In this document: piece by piece, positions 1 to 9,241 of the stretch | Position numbering within the stretch: position 1 is the stretch's first letter | How the letters are laid out: every line of letters starts with the position of its first letter | Source of the DNA: Gaoshiqia sp050178015 | GTDB taxonomy: Bacteria; Bacteroidota; Bacteroidia; Bacteroidales; Prolixibacteraceae | Direction: 5' to 3' | DNA: 64,000 nt | Assembly: GCA_050178015.1 (NCBI GenBank) | Contig: JBFXGM010000024.1 | Span: forward strand, 18,499 to 82,498 | The notes under the pieces: generated by a model | What the model saw: only the letters and a program-made list of their open reading frames with translations | Databases searched by the model: none | What the model was told of the DNA's origin: nothing | Translations under genes and position numbers: made by a program

Positions 1-561
1 ATTATCAACACCATCCTCCTCGCCTCCGGTCACACCCAACTCAATCTCAAGGGTCATCCCGATTTTGCTCATCCGTGCCAGGTATTTTTTGGAGATTTCA
101 ATATTCTCTTCGATTGGTTCTTCCGATAAGTCCAACATGTGCGAAGAGAACAAGGGCTTTCCGGTTTCGGCAAAGTGTTTTTCACCGGCATCGAGCAAAC
201 CGTCAATCCAAGGCAACAATTTTTTAGCAGCATGGTCGGTGTGTAACACGACCCGTACGCCATACAATTCGGCGATCTGATGAATATATTTTGCTCCGGC
301 AATGGCGCCGGCAATTTGAGCCCCCTGGCCTTCCAGCTTCAAACCTTTCCCGGCGTAGAATTGAGCACCACCGTTCGAAAATTGAACGATGACAGGTGAG
401 TCCACCACTTTGGCTGCTTCCAAAACTGCATTCACCGAGCTTGAATTGACCACATTGACGGCCGGCATCGCGAATTGGTTTTCTTTGGCAATTTTAAAAA
501 GCAACTGTAAATCAGGGCCTGTAACGACCCCAGCCTTAATTTGATCCGATATTTTTCCCAT
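1..561 (-). CDS. fbaA: Class IIA fructose-bisphosphate aldolase, partial (3' end beyond window)
   Basis: This should cleave fructose-1,6-bisphosphate to DHAP and glyceraldehyde-3-phosphate in glycolysis, and run the reverse in gluconeogenesis. The 187 codons visible read from an ATG at 561 and stay open to the window edge, so the C-terminal half is missing. Visible residues match the E. coli FbaA type: a PAVNVV stretch at about 33-38, HTDHAAKK at 107-114 (the HxDH pair binds and polarises through Zn), PLFSSHMLDLSEE near 136-148 and ELGVTGGEEDGVD near 174-186. The gene is divergent from a second, class IIB-like aldolase that starts 255 bp away. The identification is firm; whether the missing part is intact cannot be seen. 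Confidence 0.93.
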   Translation of the reverse strand, partial: MGKISDQIKAGVVTGPDLQLLFKIAKENQFAMPAVNVVNSSSVNAVLEAAKVVDSPVIVQFSNGGAQFYAGKGLKLEGQGAQIAGAIAGAKYIHQIAELYGVRVVLHTDHAAKKLLPWIDGLLDAGEKHFAETGKPLFSSHMLDLSEEPIEENIEISKKYLARMSKIGMTLEIELGVTGGEEDGVDN

Positions 562-816
562 TGTTATAACTCATTTAATTAATGACTACACCCACAAACT
601 GGCAAGCCGGCAAATTGTTCATCAAAATGTGTTAAGCTTTTTTTAAGATGGAAAAACAGCCCCGCAATTTTTGCCTTAAAGTGCTGATTTATTCCTATTA
701 TTGTCGCGGTTTTGGAAAAAGCAACGGAATAAGATGACTGATGACGTGCTCTTTTGAAACAGAACCAACGAAAAACCGACTTTTAAGCATTATTATCAAC
801 TAATTATTTAAATCAC

Positions 817-1812
817 ATGGCAGTAAGTTATAAAGACTTAGGGCTGGTCAACACGAAAGAGCTTTTCAAAAAAGCTGTTGACGGCGGATATGCAATTCCT
901 GCATATAACTTCAATAACATGGAACAAATGCAAGCAATTCTTCAGGCTTGTGTTGAAACAAAATCTCCGGTCATCCTGCAGGTTTCTTCAGGCGCCCGTA
1001 ATTATGCCAACGCTACCTTGTTGCGCAACATGGCTAAAGGTGCTGTTGAATACGTAAAAGAATTGGGTTGCGAAATTCCAATCGTTCTGCACCTTGACCA
1101 CGGTGACACGTTCGAACTTTGCAAAGACTGTATCGACAACGGGTTCTCCTCAGTGATGATTGACGGATCGCACCATTCATACGAAGAAAATGTGGCCCTG
1201 ACCAAAAAAGTGGTTGAATACGCTCACGCTCACGGTGTAACTGTTGAAGGTGAACTTGGTGTATTGGCTGGCGTTGAAGATGACGTAGTTGCCGAACACT
1301 CAACTTATACAAAACCGGAAGAAGTAGAGGATTTCGTGAAAAAAACCGGTGTTGATTCACTGGCGATTTCTATCGGTACTTCGCACGGCGCCAACAAATT
1401 TACTCCTGCACAATGTACTGTAAACGAAGATGGCGTGTTAATCCCGCCAATGCTGCGTTTCGACATTCTGGAAGAAATTGAAAAACGCATTCCCGGATTC
1501 CCGATTGTACTACACGGTTCGTCTTCTGTACCGCAAGAGTATGTTAAGATGATCAACGAATTGGGCGGAAAAATGAAAGATGCAGTTGGCATCCCCGAAG
1601 AATGGTTACGTCGCGCTGCCAAATCGGCCGTATGCAAAATCAACATCGACTCTGATGGACGTTTGGCGATGACTGCCGCTGTTCGTAAGGTTTTAACTGA
1701 AAAACCAGGCGAATTTGACCCGCGCAAATACCTTGGGCCAGCCCGCGAAGAGCTGAAAAAATTGTACATGCACAAAAATATCGAAGTTCTTGGTTCAGCT
1801 AACCATGCTTAA
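817..1812 (+). CDS. Class II fructose-bisphosphate aldolase (IIB/GatY-like branch)
   Basis: A 331-residue zinc-dependent aldolase of the class II fold. HLDHGD at 92-97 supplies the Zn/catalytic residues, VMIDGSHH near 118-125 and EGELGVLAG near 145-153 are the family signatures, and LHGSSSVP near 235 forms the phosphate/Zn site. Length and motifs fit the Fba/GatY/KbaY branch used by many Bacteroidota as the main glycolytic aldolase, although a tagatose-bisphosphate activity cannot be excluded from sequence alone. It stands alone between a divergent fbaA and its own strong terminator. Having both aldolase subclasses back to back suggests different regulation or direction of use (inference). 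Confidence 0.9.
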   Translation: MAVSYKDLGLVNTKELFKKAVDGGYAIPAYNFNNMEQMQAILQACVETKSPVILQVSSGARNYANATLLRNMAKGAVEYVKELGCEIPIVLHLDHGDTFELCKDCIDNGFSSVMIDGSHHSYEENVALTKKVVEYAHAHGVTVEGELGVLAGVEDDVVAEHSTYTKPEEVEDFVKKTGVDSLAISIGTSHGANKFTPAQCTVNEDGVLIPPMLRFDILEEIEKRIPGFPIVLHGSSSVPQEYVKMINELGGKMKDAVGIPEEWLRRAAKSAVCKINIDSDGRLAMTAAVRKVLTEKPGEFDPRKYLGPAREELKKLYMHKNIEVLGSANHA

Positions 1813-1834
1813 TTCAGGTATTCCTCATACAGAG

Positions 1835-1866
1835 AAGGATGGCCCTGCGGCCGTCCTTTTTTTGTC
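1835..1866 (+). terminator. Rho-independent terminator after the class IIB aldolase
   Basis: The arms AAGGATGGCC and GGCCGTCCTT (one T-G wobble) enclose a CTGC loop and are followed by a run of T. It lies 22 nt after the aldolase stop codon. Confidence 0.85.
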
Positions 1867-1954
1867 CCCTATGCGCCATTGAACAAACAATTCTGGAGAT
1901 TACACGATCCCGGCGGTCCATAAAAGCCAGACTTGATTTAACAGTTTTAGGCCG

Positions 1955-3205
1955 CTATTCGTAGCGTAAACTTTCGATTGGATCGAAGCGGGCGGCCTTT
2001 TGAGCCGGATAGTAACCGGACACAATTCCGACGCCGAAACACAACAACACACCCACAAAAATCCAGAACCACGGGATGATAAACGTTCCTCCGATAATCA
2101 TGGACACCACATTCCCCATCAGGATGCCCAACACAATCCCAAGCAATCCGCCAAACTGCCCGATAACCACTGCTTCAATCAGAAATTGCTGACGGATGCG
2201 GCCGGCATTGGCCCCCATGGCTTTGCGGATCCCAATTTCCTGCGTACGCTCCGTTACGGAAACCAACATGATATTCATCAATCCGACAGCGGCCCCAAAT
2301 AAAGTAATCAGACCGATAATGGTTGCCACCAGCGTAATATTCTTAATATTATCCAGCAACATGTTCACCAGGTTATCGCTTTTTTCAATATTGAAATCGG
2401 TTTCGTCGGTTGGATTCAGTCCTCGCACAATACGGAAAAGACCTTCACTTTCGCCCAAAGCAGCCTCCATCAGCAACGGATTGTCCACCTTCACCTGTAC
2501 ATTGAAGTTCATTTGCGGCCGGGAGAAATACGTCCGGACATTGGAATAAGGCAACAGGCAAAGTTCATCGCCCCCACTGCCAAAACCACCGCCTCTCGAC
2601 TTCAACGTACCTACAATCCGGTAACGGCCGCTGCCAATATGGATTTCCTTCTGCAAACAGCTTTCCCCTGCGCCAAACAAACGCCTGACCAGCCCATCGC
2701 CGATCAGCGCCACAGGCTGACCCGATTGGATTTCATCCGCCGTAAAGTTTCTTCCATCCTGAATTTCAAATCCGGCGGTAGTCAGGTAATTTTCATCCAC
2801 CCCGGTGACCGGCACATTGGGGTTCGATTTTTTAGACCCATACGTCACAGTTGCCGTTCCGGTGGCATTGACCGAGATGGAAACCACCGCCGGAAAATCA
2901 AAACGCCCTTTAAAATCCTGGGCCTGGTAATAATTGATGTAGGAGTAATTTTTCGTTCGGTACCGACTGTTTCCCATTTCAACGCGCATACCCCGCGAAG
3001 TAATGGTAAACGTATTGGCACCCATAAACGTAAACTCCTTGGTGATAGATGATTTTATAGAATCGATAGCCGTTAAAATACCGACCAATGCCGTTATTCC
3101 CACAGCAATGATTAATACCGTCAGGATTGTACGCAGCAGATTCGTTTTTACCGAACGCATAGCAATCCGCAGATTTTCGAAAAACAGGGTACTATACCGC
3201 ATCAT
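1955..3205 (-). CDS. MacB-type ABC transporter permease (FtsX family)
   Basis: A roughly 416-residue inner-membrane protein with the MacB/FtsX layout: one N-terminal membrane helix (RTILTVLIIAVGITALVGIL), a large extracytoplasmic MacB_PCD-like domain of about 230 residues, then three C-terminal helices. The cytoplasmic coupling motif TQEIGIRKAMGA lies between helices 2 and 3. Such permeases pair with a LolD/MacB-type ATPase in lipoprotein or macrolide/peptide export or in mechanotransmission; no ATPase is adjacent, so the partner must be encoded elsewhere. I prefer the ATG at 3205 (Met-Met-Arg-Tyr) over a longer open frame beginning at 3235, because the homologous families start close to the first helix. 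The substrate is unknown. Confidence 0.85.
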   Translation of the reverse strand: MMRYSTLFFENLRIAMRSVKTNLLRTILTVLIIAVGITALVGILTAIDSIKSSITKEFTFMGANTFTITSRGMRVEMGNSRYRTKNYSYINYYQAQDFKGRFDFPAVVSISVNATGTATVTYGSKKSNPNVPVTGVDENYLTTAGFEIQDGRNFTADEIQSGQPVALIGDGLVRRLFGAGESCLQKEIHIGSGRYRIVGTLKSRGGGFGSGGDELCLLPYSNVRTYFSRPQMNFNVQVKVDNPLLMEAALGESEGLFRIVRGLNPTDETDFNIEKSDNLVNMLLDNIKNITLVATIIGLITLFGAAVGLMNIMLVSVTERTQEIGIRKAMGANAGRIRQQFLIEAVVIGQFGGLLGIVLGILMGNVVSMIIGGTFIIPWFWIFVGVLLCFGVGIVSGYYPAQKAARFDPIESLRYE

Positions 3206-3566
3206 GTTTTGAATTATCCCTGAATGGAGGATCAAGTTCCTAAATATTTATGGTATAAACAAACGCTATTTTTCAGGTTGAAAAAAAGCAATCAGAAACT
3301 GCTTTTCGAAAAATTTGTGCCCGACATTTGAAGCAGCCATGCCTTGACAGTTCCATTTTTGCCCAAACAAGACGAATATTTAGCGGTTAAAAAATCACAC
3401 CGTTTAACGGGCACGCCTCCAACTACTTGAATCAGGGGTCACAGTCAGTTAATATTTTTTAACATTTATTACCTAACCTTTTCCGAAACCCCGCCGTTAA
3501 AAATGCCTGTGTGACAACGCGAAAGAAAATTTTACATAAACCTGACACGAAGCAATTTACAAACGT
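3206..3566. other. Intergenic region without recognisable gene
   Basis: About 360 bp between a minus-strand permease and a plus-strand gene, so it must hold both promoters. I see no exact TAnnTTTG element on either strand, no tRNA and no strong hairpin. Confidence 0.5.
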
Positions 3567-4091
3567 ATGGTATTTCTATTCAAAATTACTTCGATTGAAA
3601 AACCTGGATTTTCGTTTCAAGCAGAGCTGGATGGACAACATACCTTTGCCGATTTTCACCAGTGCATTCAACGCGTCTGCTGTTTTAGCCCCGACCAATT
3701 AGCTTCTTTTTTCGTAGCCGGAACAAACTGGGGAAGACAAATTGAAATTACCCAACTGGATATGGGAATTGCCGGCAGTGTAAACTACATCATGTCAAAA
3801 ACCCATATAAAAGACTTGCTGAATTGCGAACAGCAACGTTTGTTATATGTATTTGACTTTTTTCAGGATCGATTATTTTATATTGAATTAATGCAAATAT
3901 CTATGGGAAAGAATCTTTTAGAACCTTCAGTCACCGCAATTTTCGGTGATGCCCCTGCACAAATCCTTGAAGAAGATCTTCAGGAACAGGGTTACCAAAC
4001 ACAGGCTCAGGAGGAACGTTATGATTATGGTGACTTAGATGATTATACCGAAATTTTTGGCGAAATGGAAGATCTGATGGAAGGGACTTAA
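3567..4091 (+). CDS. Plasmid pRiA4b ORF-3-like family protein
   Basis: A 174-residue soluble protein of the pRiA4b ORF-3/IS1096-passenger family, which is common on Bacteroidota chromosomes. Its function is not established. The N-terminal beta-rich part contains the typical pattern of an early TFADFHQCIQ segment and a later LLYVFDFFQDRLFYIEL segment (about residues 92-108). The C-terminus is strongly acidic (YDYGDLDDYTEIFGEMEDL). A palindromic terminator overlaps its stop codon and it is followed by miaA with its own promoter, so it is probably monocistronic. No transposase lies next to it, so the mobile-element family name should not be read as evidence of mobility here. Confidence 0.75.
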   Translation: MVFLFKITSIEKPGFSFQAELDGQHTFADFHQCIQRVCCFSPDQLASFFVAGTNWGRQIEITQLDMGIAGSVNYIMSKTHIKDLLNCEQQRLLYVFDFFQDRLFYIELMQISMGKNLLEPSVTAIFGDAPAQILEEDLQEQGYQTQAQEERYDYGDLDDYTEIFGEMEDLMEGT

Positions 4092-4105
4092 GTCCCTTCC
4101 ATTTT
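4079..4105 (+). terminator. Palindromic terminator overlapping the stop codon
   Basis: A perfect 22-nt palindrome with GGAAGGGACTT as its left arm contains the TAA stop of the upstream gene and is followed by ATTTT. It separates that gene from the miaA promoter. Confidence 0.65.
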
Positions 4106-4118
4106 AAAGGAAAAGCCC

Positions 4119-4126
4119 TACCTTTG
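4119..4126 (+). promoter_or_regulatory. -7 promoter element for miaA
   Basis: TACCTTTG is an exact match to the Bacteroidota TAnnTTTG -7 element. It predicts a transcript starting close to 4133, giving miaA a short leader of about 14 nt. No clear -33 TTTG is visible. Confidence 0.6.
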
Positions 4127-4146
4127 CCCCCTTCATTTACACAAAA

Positions 4147-5058
4147 ATGCAGAAGACCTTACTCGTACTTTTGGGGCCTACCGGAATTGGGAAAAGTGAT
4201 TTGGGCATTCAGCTAGCCCAACACTTCCACACAGAAATTATTTCTTCAGACTCCCGCCAAATTTACCGGGAATTGTCCATCGGGACTGCGGTACCGCCTT
4301 CCGACGATCTGAAGAAAGTAAAGCATCACCTCATCCACAGTCACTCTATAGCCGACTATTACAGCGCCAGCCGTTTCGAACAGGAGACCTTGCAGATTCT
4401 GGACAAGCTGTTCGCCCGGCACGATCAGGTTATCATGACCGGAGGGTCCATGCTTTATATCGATGCCGTTTGCAAAGGTATTGACGATATCCCGGATGCC
4501 GACCCAAAACTGCGGGCAGAATTGATTGCCGAATATGAAGAAAAAGGCATTGAACACCTTCGCCTGCAACTGAAGAAACTGGATCCGGAATACTATGCCG
4601 TGGTGGACCTAAAAAACGCAAAACGACTGCTTCATGCGCTTGAAATTTGCCTGACAACCGGAAAAACCTATACTTCGCTACGAACAAACCAGGGGAAAGA
4701 ACGCCCTTTCAACATACTGAAAATCGGGTTAAACCGGGAACGGGCGGAACTTTACGACCGGATCAACCAACGGGTGGATCTGATGATGCAAATGGGCCTG
4801 GAAGATGAAGCCAGAAGCGTTTATCACCTCAGAAACCTGAACGCGCTTAACACGGTAGGATACAAAGAATTGTTTGCCTGGTTTGACGGTGAAACCGACC
4901 GGGAAACAGCAATCGAACTGATCAAACGAAATTCGCGGCATTATGCCCGCAAACAGTTGACCTGGTTCCGGAAAGATCCAACGATTCACTGGTTCGCCCC
5001 GGAACAGGAACAAGAAATTATCCGATTTATTCATGAAAAAATAAACCAACAGGCATGA
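4147..5058 (+). CDS. miaA: tRNA dimethylallyltransferase
   Basis: This transfers a dimethylallyl group to N6 of A37 in tRNAs that read UNN codons, the first step of i6A/ms2i6A synthesis. The 303-residue length is usual for the family. GPTGIGKS at 10-17 is the P-loop, SSDSRQIYRELSIGTA near 34-50 is the conserved tRNA/DMAPP-binding motif, GGSMLYIDAVCKGID follows near 98, and VGYKELF lies near the C-terminus. Its stop overlaps the NUDIX gene start by 4 nt (ATGA), so the two are translationally coupled. A promoter 21 nt upstream supports this start. Confidence 0.96.
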   Translation: MQKTLLVLLGPTGIGKSDLGIQLAQHFHTEIISSDSRQIYRELSIGTAVPPSDDLKKVKHHLIHSHSIADYYSASRFEQETLQILDKLFARHDQVIMTGGSMLYIDAVCKGIDDIPDADPKLRAELIAEYEEKGIEHLRLQLKKLDPEYYAVVDLKNAKRLLHALEICLTTGKTYTSLRTNQGKERPFNILKIGLNRERAELYDRINQRVDLMMQMGLEDEARSVYHLRNLNALNTVGYKELFAWFDGETDRETAIELIKRNSRHYARKQLTWFRKDPTIHWFAPEQEQEIIRFIHEKINQQA

Positions 5059-5522
5059 CCGGCCAGCTTCCTGACAAGTTCAACATCCGGGTTTACGGAA
5101 TATTCATCAACGAAAAACACGAGCTGCTGGTGACCGACGAATTCCAGCTGAGCACAAAAATGACCAAATTCCCGGGTGGCGGACTGCATTTTGGCGAAGG
5201 TACCATCGATTGCCTGAGACGGGAAATGCGGGAAGAATGCAACCAGGAAATTGAAAAGATCACGCTTTTTTACACAACCGATTTTTATCAAAAAGCCCTC
5301 TTTTTCGAGAATCACCAACTCATCAGTATTTATTATACCGCTCGATTGAAAGAACCAGTGAATTTCAAAATTTCAAGTAAGCCATTTGATTTCGAAGAGC
5401 ACGAAAACGGCAATCAGTCGTTCCGGTGGGTATCCATGTATACCCTCGACCCGGAAATGTTCACCTTCCCGATTGACCGGCATGTTGCCACGTTGCTAAA
5501 AAACGGGCAAAATCAGAAATAA
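5055..5522 (+). CDS. NUDIX hydrolase
   Basis: A 155-residue NUDIX-fold pyrophosphohydrolase. The box is visible as GGGLHFGEG, then LRREMREECNQEI near residues 37-60: the Gly, the REmREE glutamates and their spacing are right, although the position after EE is Cys-Asn-Gln rather than the usual x-Gly. The substrate cannot be read from the sequence; nucleotide sugars and modified nucleotides are common in the family. It overlaps miaA by 4 nt and is followed 53 nt later by a glycosyltransferase, so the three may form one transcript. Confidence 0.85.
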   Translation: MTGQLPDKFNIRVYGIFINEKHELLVTDEFQLSTKMTKFPGGGLHFGEGTIDCLRREMREECNQEIEKITLFYTTDFYQKALFFENHQLISIYYTARLKEPVNFKISSKPFDFEEHENGNQSFRWVSMYTLDPEMFTFPIDRHVATLLKNGQNQK

Positions 5523-5575
5523 TTGGTTAATTTGGCCCGAACGAACCTGTTATCAGCTCCTGTGCAAAGTGAATT

Positions 5576-6739
5576 ATGAAAGAAAATCAGACAAAAACCA
5601 TAAAAATAATAGGCCCGGCCTATCCTTACCGTGGAGGATTAGCCACATACAACGAAAGGCTTGCCCGCGAATTCATCAGTCAAGGACACCAGGTTGACCT
5701 GGAAACCTTCACGCTACAGTACCCAGGCATCCTTTTCCCCGGGAAAAGCCAATATGTTGACGGGCCTGCGCCAGCCGGCTTGTCTATCAAACGAACAGTC
5801 AACGCCATCAACCCCATCAGTTGGATAAAAACAGGAAGGCGCATTCGTAAAGAAAAACCCGACCTTCTGATGGTCCGTTACTGGCTGCCGTTTATGGCGC
5901 CGGCACTGGGCACAATTTGCCGTTTGGTCCGAAAAAACAAGCACACCCGGGTGATTTGCCTGGCCGACAACATTATTCCGCACGAAAAAAGGCCGGGCGA
6001 CCAGTTGTTTACCCGTTATTTCATGAACAGCATCGATGGCATGGTGGCCATGTCCGAATCGGTTTTAAACGAAATTGACCAATTCAATCGCGACCTGCCC
6101 CGCGCCCTTTGCCCACACCCACTTTACGACAGCTTTGGTGAGAAACTCAACCAACAAAAAGCAAAAGAACTGCTTGGCCTGGATCAGCGAACAAGTTACC
6201 TGCTGTTTTTCGGGTTCATCCGCGACTATAAAGGACTGGACATTTTGCTGAAAGCTTTTGCCGATGAACGGTTGAAAAAATTCCCCGTCAAACTGATTGT
6301 GGCCGGTGAATTTTACACCAAACCAGGCCCCTACCTGGAATTGATCCGTTCATTAAATCTGGAAAACCGCTTGGTCCTGAAAACCGATTTCATACCCGAC
6401 AGCGAAGTAAGCCGCTACTTCAGCGCTGCCGACCTGGTGGTTCAGCCCTACAAAAGCGCCACCCAAAGCGGTGTTACCCAAATCGGCTATCACTTCGAAA
6501 AAGCCATGCTGGTGACCGATGTTGGCGGGTTGGCCGAAATCATTCCTCACAACAAAATTGGCTATGTCGTAAAACCCGAACCCCGTTCTATTGCCGATGC
6601 GCTGGTTGATTTTTACACCAACAACCGGCAAGCCGGATTTGAAGCCAATATCCCCGATGAAAAAAAGAAATTTTCCTGGGCAAACATGGCGAAAGCCTTT
6701 TTCGATGTTTACGACCAAATCGGCACACGAATTCCTTAG
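5576..6739 (+). CDS. GT4-family glycosyltransferase
   Basis: A 387-residue GT-B glycosyltransferase. The N-terminal half starts with KIIGPAYPYRGGLATYNERL, the glycine-rich entrance of GT4 enzymes. The C-terminal half has LLFFGFIRDYKGLDILLKAF near 210-230, which is the nucleotide-binding start of the second Rossmann domain. PYKSATQSGVTQIGYHFEKA near 290-310 and a following VTDVGGLAEII carry the donor-binding E-x7-E-like region. It has no membrane helix, so it acts in the cytoplasm on a lipid- or protein-linked or free acceptor that cannot be named. It stands apart from any capsule or O-antigen locus. Confidence 0.85.
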   Translation: MKENQTKTIKIIGPAYPYRGGLATYNERLAREFISQGHQVDLETFTLQYPGILFPGKSQYVDGPAPAGLSIKRTVNAINPISWIKTGRRIRKEKPDLLMVRYWLPFMAPALGTICRLVRKNKHTRVICLADNIIPHEKRPGDQLFTRYFMNSIDGMVAMSESVLNEIDQFNRDLPRALCPHPLYDSFGEKLNQQKAKELLGLDQRTSYLLFFGFIRDYKGLDILLKAFADERLKKFPVKLIVAGEFYTKPGPYLELIRSLNLENRLVLKTDFIPDSEVSRYFSAADLVVQPYKSATQSGVTQIGYHFEKAMLVTDVGGLAEIIPHNKIGYVVKPEPRSIADALVDFYTNNRQAGFEANIPDEKKKFSWANMAKAFFDVYDQIGTRIP

Positions 6740-6921
6740 GCCAACAAAGAATGGTAATCCCAGTCACATTTTCATCCGCATGAACAAAAAAGGCCTGTAA
6801 ATACTTTCATTTAATTTTAACGATTGGTGAATTTTGAATGTCCGTCAAGCTCAGGCCATTCACAATTAAGACTGAAAAAGTATATATTTACCGATTACAA
6901 TTCGGTTTAAGGGAGCATACC

Positions 6922-9174
6922 ATGGAGGAAGGGATCAGCAAATTGCAAACCAAAGCAGATCAGCGGCTAATTGCAGATTATTACGATGATCTGGCCCGCT
7001 CGTTCGACCAACGTATTTCGGAGGAAGGACGCCAGCGGATCTGGAAAGCGTTTGAGTTTGCCAACAGCGCCCATGCCGGGGTAAAACGGAAGTCGGGCGA
7101 ACCCTACATCATTCACCCGCTGGCTGTCGCCAACATTGTATCGGGCGAAATCGGGCTGGGGGTCACTTCCATCATAGCCTCCATCCTGCACGATGTGGTG
7201 GAAGATACCGACTACACCCTGGTGGATATTGAAAACCTGTTTGGGGCTAAAGTGGCCAAAGTAGTGGACGGCCTGACAAAATTATCGGACGAGATTACCT
7301 CACAGCACGACTCCAAACAAGCGACCAACTTCCGCAAAATGCTGATGACCTTATCCGACGATGTACGGGTTATCCTGATCAAGCTGGCCGACCGGCTGCA
7401 CAACATGCGCACCCTGGAAAGCATGCCGCCCCACAAACAACTGAAAATTGCCGCCGAAACCCTGTATATTTTTGCGCCGCTGGCCCATCGACTGGGTTTG
7501 TACGCCATCAAAACCGAACTGGAAGACCTCAGCTTGAAATACAAACAACCCGATACTTACAACCTGATAAAATTCCGCTTGCACAGCCAAAAAGAACGAC
7601 GCGATTATTTGGTGGAAGAGTTTATCAAACCCATCCAGGTTGAACTGGAAAAAGAACAAATTGACTTTAATATTTCGGGGAGGTTAAAATCGATTTACTC
7701 GATCTGGAACAAGATGCAAACCAAAGGAATTTCGTTTGATGAAATCTATGATTTGCTGGCCATTCGAATCGTGTTCAAACCGAAGGAAAAAGTATCGGAA
7801 AAGCGGCAGTGTTTCGATATCCTCTCGCTGATTACCGATATATACAAACCCAAGCCCGACCGCATCCGCGACTGGATAACCATCCCCAAAGCAAACGGGT
7901 ACGAGGCCTTGCACGTCACCGTGATGGGGCCCGAGGGCAAATGGGTAGAAGTTCAAATTCGCACTGAACGGATGGATGCCATTGCCGAACGCGGTTTTGC
8001 AGCCCATTACAAATACAAAGGAGTGCAAGCCAGCGAAACCGAGCTGGACCGCTGGCTCGAAAAAATCCGCGAAATGCTTCAAAATCCGGAATCGGATGCG
8101 CTGGAGTTCCTCGATGAATTTAAAATGAACCTGTATTCTTCCGAGATCGTCGTTTTCACCCCAAAAGGAAGAATGGTCAACCTCCCGAAAGGGGCAACGG
8201 TCATCGATTTTGCTTACGAAATACACACCGATTTGGGCAACCGTTGCATCGGCGCAAAAATAAACCACAAGCTGGTGCCGGTGAGCCACGTGATTGAAAG
8301 TGGCGACCAAATTGAAATCCTGACTTCAAAAACGCAAAAGCCGGACATTGAATGGCTGAAATTCATCATAACCGCCAAGGCCAAAGCGAAAGTCAAACAA
8401 GCCTTTAAACTCGATAAAAAACGCCACCTGGAGCAAGGGCGCGAAACTGTTGAAAGCAAGCTGAAAGAATACAACATAAAGCCCTCGTCGGATACGTTGA
8501 AAAAACTGACAGCTTATTACAACCTGTCCAACAAAGACCAGCTGTATGCTCAGATTGGCATGGGTTTTATCGACTTTAACGACCTGGAGAATATTCTGAA
8601 AACCCGCCGTCAAAATAAACTTGCGAAGTATTGGAAACTTTCTTTCAGCCGGAAAAGGAAAGAAGAAGAGGACGAACTGGAACTGGAAATACCGGATAAA
8701 AAAATCGACAAAAAGAACACCTTCATCCTGAAAGAAGACCCGGAAGAAACCAATTATTCCCTGGCAAAATGTTGCCAACCTATTCCGGGCGACGACGTTC
8801 TCGGCTACCTGACCTCCACAAACCATGTGGTCATTCACAAACGAAACTGCCCGGAGGCCAACAAACTGATGTCGCAACAAGGCGACCGGATCATTACCGC
8901 CGAGTGGACCAAGTTTAAAAAACGCTCCTACCTCACCCGCCTCAAGCTAAACGGGTTCGACCGGGTGGGAATCGTTAACGAAGTAACCAACATCATCTCC
9001 AAACTGAACAACATCAATATGCGCACCGTTATGTTCGACACACATGACGGCATCTTCGAAGGTGAACTTTATCTCTATATCCACAATGTTGACGACTTGA
9101 AGAATCTGATCTCCCGATTAATGAAAATCAAAGGAATAGACAACATTGAACGGATGGAAAAAATCGAGGATTAA
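6922..9174 (+). CDS. rsh: Bifunctional (p)ppGpp synthetase/hydrolase (RelA/SpoT family)
   Basis: A long RSH stringent-response enzyme of 750 residues. Domains in order: an HD hydrolase domain with HDVVEDT (active ED of the hydrolase), the synthetase domain with RIRDWITIPKANGYEALH and EVQIRT, a TGS domain, a helical/zinc-finger-like region with AKCCQPIPGDDV, and a C-terminal ACT domain. Both catalytic signatures look intact, so it should make and degrade (p)ppGpp. The reading frame stays open upstream to 6838, but the ATG at 6922 follows AGGGAG with good spacing and matches where the family usually begins. The Fur-like gene downstream has its own promoter. Confidence 0.95.
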   Translation: MEEGISKLQTKADQRLIADYYDDLARSFDQRISEEGRQRIWKAFEFANSAHAGVKRKSGEPYIIHPLAVANIVSGEIGLGVTSIIASILHDVVEDTDYTLVDIENLFGAKVAKVVDGLTKLSDEITSQHDSKQATNFRKMLMTLSDDVRVILIKLADRLHNMRTLESMPPHKQLKIAAETLYIFAPLAHRLGLYAIKTELEDLSLKYKQPDTYNLIKFRLHSQKERRDYLVEEFIKPIQVELEKEQIDFNISGRLKSIYSIWNKMQTKGISFDEIYDLLAIRIVFKPKEKVSEKRQCFDILSLITDIYKPKPDRIRDWITIPKANGYEALHVTVMGPEGKWVEVQIRTERMDAIAERGFAAHYKYKGVQASETELDRWLEKIREMLQNPESDALEFLDEFKMNLYSSEIVVFTPKGRMVNLPKGATVIDFAYEIHTDLGNRCIGAKINHKLVPVSHVIESGDQIEILTSKTQKPDIEWLKFIITAKAKAKVKQAFKLDKKRHLEQGRETVESKLKEYNIKPSSDTLKKLTAYYNLSNKDQLYAQIGMGFIDFNDLENILKTRRQNKLAKYWKLSFSRKRKEEEDELELEIPDKKIDKKNTFILKEDPEETNYSLAKCCQPIPGDDVLGYLTSTNHVVIHKRNCPEANKLMSQQGDRIITAEWTKFKKRSYLTRLKLNGFDRVGIVNEVTNIISKLNNINMRTVMFDTHDGIFEGELYLYIHNVDDLKNLISRLMKIKGIDNIERMEKIED

Positions 9175-9208
9175 TTTTTATTTAGACTAAACTATCTAAA
9201 ATATTTCC

Positions 9209-9216
9209 TATTTTTG
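9209..9216 (+). promoter_or_regulatory. -7 promoter element for the Fur-like gene
   Basis: TATTTTTG matches TAnnTTTG exactly, 26 nt before the ATG at 9242. It argues that the regulator is transcribed separately from the (p)ppGpp gene. Confidence 0.55.
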
Positions 9217-9241
9217 GGCCTTATTTAAAATTGGTTTAAGT

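Noticed and set aside
3567..4091. Insertion-sequence passenger gene marking a mobile element
   Set aside because: The family name comes from a plasmid and IS1096, but there is no transposase, no inverted repeat and no target duplication nearby.
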